This document shows positions 6,862 to 9,366 of a stretch of 9,366 bases of DNA, one piece after another. Within the stretch, counting starts at the first letter, position 1. Each line of letters begins with the position of its first letter. Source of the stretch: JBDLID01 sp039715055 (GTDB lineage Bacteria; Desulfobacterota; Desulfobulbia; Desulfobulbales; Desulfocapsaceae); NCBI GenBank assembly GCA_039715055.1, contig JBDLID010000117.1:1-9366 (forward strand). Reading direction: 5' to 3'. A model generated the notes under the pieces. The model was not told the origin of the DNA, ran no database searches, and saw nothing but the letters and a program-made list of their open reading frames with translations. The position numbers were made by a program, and so were the translations under genes.

Positions 6862-8964
6862 TCAAAAACCTAGCTGCAATCCAACACCAACATCATACTC
6901 GGAGTCATGGACACCAATCAGGGAGACCTGTTTGGAGATAACCCACTCCAAACCGTAGTGCCACTCGTCATCGGTATTGACATACCATTCCAGAAAGAGT
7001 CGCGGCAGGAGCTGAATTTCACTGCCCAGCTGCAGGCGAAAATCACCATTACTATCGACTCGCAATTCACTTTCAAGATAGAGGGGCAGGATATAGCGCA
7101 CACCAAACACTCCCAGCTCTTCCTCTTCATCAAGATCGCCACCAATATAAACGGAGAGAAAACGGCTCAGGTAGCGCTGGTATGAGGGTTCAATTTCATA
7201 GTTCTCCTGCCAGTCATTTTTCCACTCTACGGCCAAAGCATTATGACTGTTTGCCAGCATCAACTCTCCCTCATTCATCTGGGACAGAGCAGAGGCCTCC
7301 CCCCAGGCAAAAAACTTGCTGTCACTCATCTCGTTGCCGCTTTTTTGTGCCGCGGCAAGGGCTGGATCTATCCGGGAACCTTCATAATGAACCACCCTGG
7401 CCATACCGGAGGCCATATGGTAGAGGATATGACAGTGAAAAAACCAGTCCTTGTCCTCATTGGCCAGAAACTCCAGCACCGTGGTCTGCATGGGGGCCAC
7501 GTCAACGGTATGTTTGAGTGGTGCGTGATCGCCCTGACCGTTCAGTACTCTGAAAAAATGGCCATGCAGGTGCATTGGGTGATGCATCATGGTCTTGTTG
7601 ATCAGTTTGAAACGGACATTTTCGCCCCTGCGGATCAGGATTTTATCCGCGTCACTCAAGGTAATATTATTAAAGGACCACACGTAGCGATCCATATTGC
7701 CGGTCAACTCCAGGACCACCTCACGGCTGGGGTTGGACTCCGGTAATCCTGTGGGGCTGACAGCACGTAACCGGCTATAATCTTCCATTACCACGGCTGC
7801 CTTGTCCATGGTTTTATGACTGCCCATGGCATGATGCATACTATGGCCGCCATGGGCAACCATTTTCATGCTCTGCTCACCAGGATCTGCATTTTCGCTC
7901 ATGTCCATGGCAGAGTGATCCATGGTCATCATTTGAAACGGATCGGGGCTGGGCAGATCCGGAGCGGCAACTTTTTTTCCCCGGCCGATGTAGGCTGAAG
8001 CATATCCGGAACCATCCTGGGCAGTGGCTCTCAACTCGCAGGCACCATTCGCAGGCACTGTGAGCAGAAAATCGTAGGTCTCAGCAACTGCAATCCGTAT
8101 GCGTTCCACGGAAAGAGGTTGTACATCCATACCGTCAGCACTGATCAGAGTCATGGGGCCACCGGCAAACTGCAGGTTGAAATAGCTGGCTGCTCCTCCG
8201 TTAATGACCCGCAGCCGTACTTTTTCTCCCGGTTGTGGCCCGCTCAGTTCGACCGCCGGCCGACCGTTGATCAAAAAGGCATCGTAAGCGACATCTGAGA
8301 TATCCATGGGCGGCATCCTCTGCCATGATTGTTTCAGCCTGCCCGGAACAGCACCGGCCGCAATCACCCTGTCCCAGCTCTGAGCGCTTCCTTTCTTGAT
8401 ACCATACCATTCACTGCCCCGCTTGAGAGTGCGCAAGACCTCGGTGGGATTTTCATCGGTCCAGTCGGAGAGCATCAGCACGATATCGTGATCTACCTGC
8501 ACTTCATCTTTCTGGGGGCGAATGACAATAGCGCCGTAGACGCCCTGTTGTTCCTGAAGGTTGGTATGGGAGTGGTACCAGTAGGTGCCGGAGTGTTTCA
8601 GCTCAAAGCTGAAGCTATGATCGCCTCCCGGCGGGATAGGCATGGTTGTGATATAGGGAACGCCGTCATACTGGTTAGGCAGCAGGATACCATGCCAGTG
8701 AATGGAGGTTTCCTCATCCATACTGTTATGGACCCGAATGAGTGCCTTGTCACCCTCGGTAAAATGAAGCGTGGGGCCGGGAATCTGCCTGTTGACAGCC
8801 AGTGCTTCACGATCCCTGCCCGTGAAGTTGACGCTTGTTCGCTCAACGGTGAGATCATATTCCACAACCTTGGCTGAGCTGGTGGACAGAAAGGAAAAGA
8901 GCAGGATGCCAATAGCAGCAAGCTGACTCAGCAATACGAAACAGGAATTTGGTCTGACTCTCAT
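6862..8964 (-). CDS. copA: CopA-type multicopper oxidase with C-terminal CopB-like beta-barrel domain
   Basis: About 700 residues from ATG 8964; the numbers here count from that Met. A Sec-like signal peptide (1-31) is followed by three cupredoxin domains. Copper motifs are complete: HWHG (89-92), YWYHSH (128-133), HPMHLHGHFF (462-471) and HCHILYHMASGM (510-521), which supplies the type 1 Cys, His and Met ligands. A Met/His-rich stretch (about 345-385) resembles the copper-binding segment of CopA/PcoA. These enzymes oxidise Cu(I) and confer copper tolerance in the periplasm. Unusually, about 150 residues follow the oxidase (from about 545), with roughly ten short alternating beta strands and a terminal Phe, resembling the outer-membrane protein CopB. 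A longer frame opens at TTG 9021, but that codon lies inside a regulatory repeat. The ATG has GAGAG 7 nt upstream. No clear twin-arginine motif is seen, though many relatives use Tat. Confidence 0.92.
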   Translation of the reverse strand: MRVRPNSCFVLLSQLAAIGILLFSFLSTSSAKVVEYDLTVERTSVNFTGRDREALAVNRQIPGPTLHFTEGDKALIRVHNSMDEETSIHWHGILLPNQYDGVPYITTMPIPPGGDHSFSFELKHSGTYWYHSHTNLQEQQGVYGAIVIRPQKDEVQVDHDIVLMLSDWTDENPTEVLRTLKRGSEWYGIKKGSAQSWDRVIAAGAVPGRLKQSWQRMPPMDISDVAYDAFLINGRPAVELSGPQPGEKVRLRVINGGAASYFNLQFAGGPMTLISADGMDVQPLSVERIRIAVAETYDFLLTVPANGACELRATAQDGSGYASAYIGRGKKVAAPDLPSPDPFQMMTMDHSAMDMSENADPGEQSMKMVAHGGHSMHHAMGSHKTMDKAAVVMEDYSRLRAVSPTGLPESNPSREVVLELTGNMDRYVWSFNNITLSDADKILIRRGENVRFKLINKTMMHHPMHLHGHFFRVLNGQGDHAPLKHTVDVAPMQTTVLEFLANEDKDWFFHCHILYHMASGMARVVHYEGSRIDPALAAAQKSGNEMSDSKFFAWGEASALSQMNEGELMLANSHNALAVEWKNDWQENYEIEPSYQRYLSRFLSVYIGGDLDEEEELGVFGVRYILPLYLESELRVDSNGDFRLQLGSEIQLLPRLFLEWYVNTDDEWHYGLEWVISKQVSLIGVHDSEYDVGVGLQLGF

Positions 8965-9016
8965 TTTTCGTCTCTCTTCTGTTTTTATGTGGCGATCTTT
9001 TACATGTTTAGGGGAC

Positions 9017-9103
9017 GTCAAAAAATAACATGGCTTTTTATGTTAGTTTTGTTACGGCCCCTTATACCATTACGATATTTATTTGGTCATGTTATTTATT
9101 GAC
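9017..9103. repeat. 16-bp inverted repeat with 55-bp spacer upstream of the copper oxidase
   Basis: Arm 9017-9032 is GTCAAAAAATAACATG and arm 9088-9103 is CATGTTATTTATTGAC. One is the reverse complement of the other at 15 of 16 positions. Relative to the candidate promoter, one arm overlaps the -35 and the other lies at about +22 to +37. This suggests a paired operator for a copper- or stress-responsive regulator. A short palindromic element is the alternative, but no target-site duplication is evident. Confidence 0.6.
9061..9090 (-). promoter_or_regulatory. Candidate extended -10 promoter of the multicopper oxidase gene
   Basis: On the minus strand, -10 TATAAG (9066-9061) is preceded by TGG, an extended -10 element. 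ATGACC (9090-9085), 18 bp upstream, is a weak -35. The predicted start near 9054 leaves about a 90-nt leader before ATG 8964. The weak -35 overlapping a repeat arm would suit an activator-dependent promoter. Confidence 0.4.
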
Positions 9104-9366
9104 AGAGGCTTTCAACCATTTTTAATAGTAATTCTATGTGAAGCTCGAATTATATGCAAATTGAATCATCCCTGGCTTTCAGCGTCAACTTCAAGACACA
9201 GCATAGCAACGTGAACACGCCCCTCTCTGGGGAACCTGTTTGCTCAAATGACTTTCCATTACAATTCTGTTCTTGATTACCACTGAACCTCAGCTTCATT
9301 CTTTGGTAGTTTTCTGGAACCGCAGTGTTGCAGCAGGGTACCGTCAAACGTCCACGCTCGTACCTC
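9104..9366. other. Gene-poor upstream region, no supported gene
   Basis: Two minus-strand frames are open to the right edge. One ends after about 29 codons (EVRAWTFDGTLLQHCGSRKL then NEAEVQW, stop near 9278) and could be the tail of a gene lying outside the window. The other runs about 71 codons to 9150, is Cys-rich and resembles nothing I know. A CCCC-TCTCT-GGGG hairpin (9220-9232) lacks a T tract. I support no gene here. Confidence 0.3.

Noticed and set aside
8329..8877. Plus-strand open frame of 182 codons opposite the multicopper oxidase
   Set aside because: Antisense to the HWHG/YHSH domain of a confident gene; no start context.
8965..9021. Upstream TTG start for the copper oxidase adding 19 residues
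   Set aside because: The TTG falls in one arm of the inverted repeat, has no Shine-Dalgarno, and would put a charged extension ahead of a normal signal peptide. The RRKMRV it would supply is a poor twin-arginine motif.
9149..9154. Exact TATAAT hexamer on the minus strand as the copper oxidase promoter
   Set aside because: No acceptable -35 at 16-18 bp and no TGn extension; the promoter at 9061-9090 fits the inverted repeat and the gene start better.
9220..9232. CCCC-TCTCT-GGGG hairpin as an intrinsic terminator
   Set aside because: Only four base pairs and no T tract on either side.

Overview
The window reads as chromosomal DNA of a Gram-negative, probably proteobacterial organism (Gammaproteobacteria or Desulfobacterota-like). 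The signs are a PqiA-family membrane protein, a UbiB-family kinase, a ClsA-type cardiolipin synthase and a secreted copper oxidase carrying an outer-membrane-type beta domain. The exact taxon cannot be fixed from sequence alone. Every gene I can support lies on the minus strand, so transcription runs from high to low coordinates. No tRNA, rRNA, CRISPR array or intact mobile element is visible.

Region A (about 9366-6862): a gene-poor upstream stretch (9366-8965), then a large CopA-type multicopper oxidase (8964-6862). Its last ~150 residues resemble the beta-barrel of CopB, giving an apparent CopA-CopB fusion. Its upstream region holds a 16-bp inverted repeat (15/16 match, arms 9017-9032 and 9088-9103) placed around a candidate extended -10 promoter, probably a paired operator.

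Region B (6861-6578): a 284-bp intergenic leader with a candidate sigma70 promoter (TTGACT-17-TAATAT), a perfect 12-bp palindrome touching its -35 box, and a roughly 200-nt 5' leader with several potential stem-loops.

Region C (6577-1): a tightly packed co-directional run of seven genes, all membrane or envelope related: a UbiB/ABC1 kinase-like protein, an AI-2E/PerM-family permease, a C-tail-anchored coiled-coil protein (YqjD/ElaB-like layout), a two-TM YqjE/holin-like protein, an 88-residue helical protein, a ClsA-like cardiolipin synthase with two HKD motifs, and the first 367 residues of a PqiA/LetA-family protein that runs off the left edge. The combination of UbiB-family kinase, cardiolipin synthesis and a PqiA/LetA lipid-transport partner suggests a membrane-lipid or envelope-homeostasis operon. 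That joint role is inferred from gene order and family membership, not shown by the sequence.
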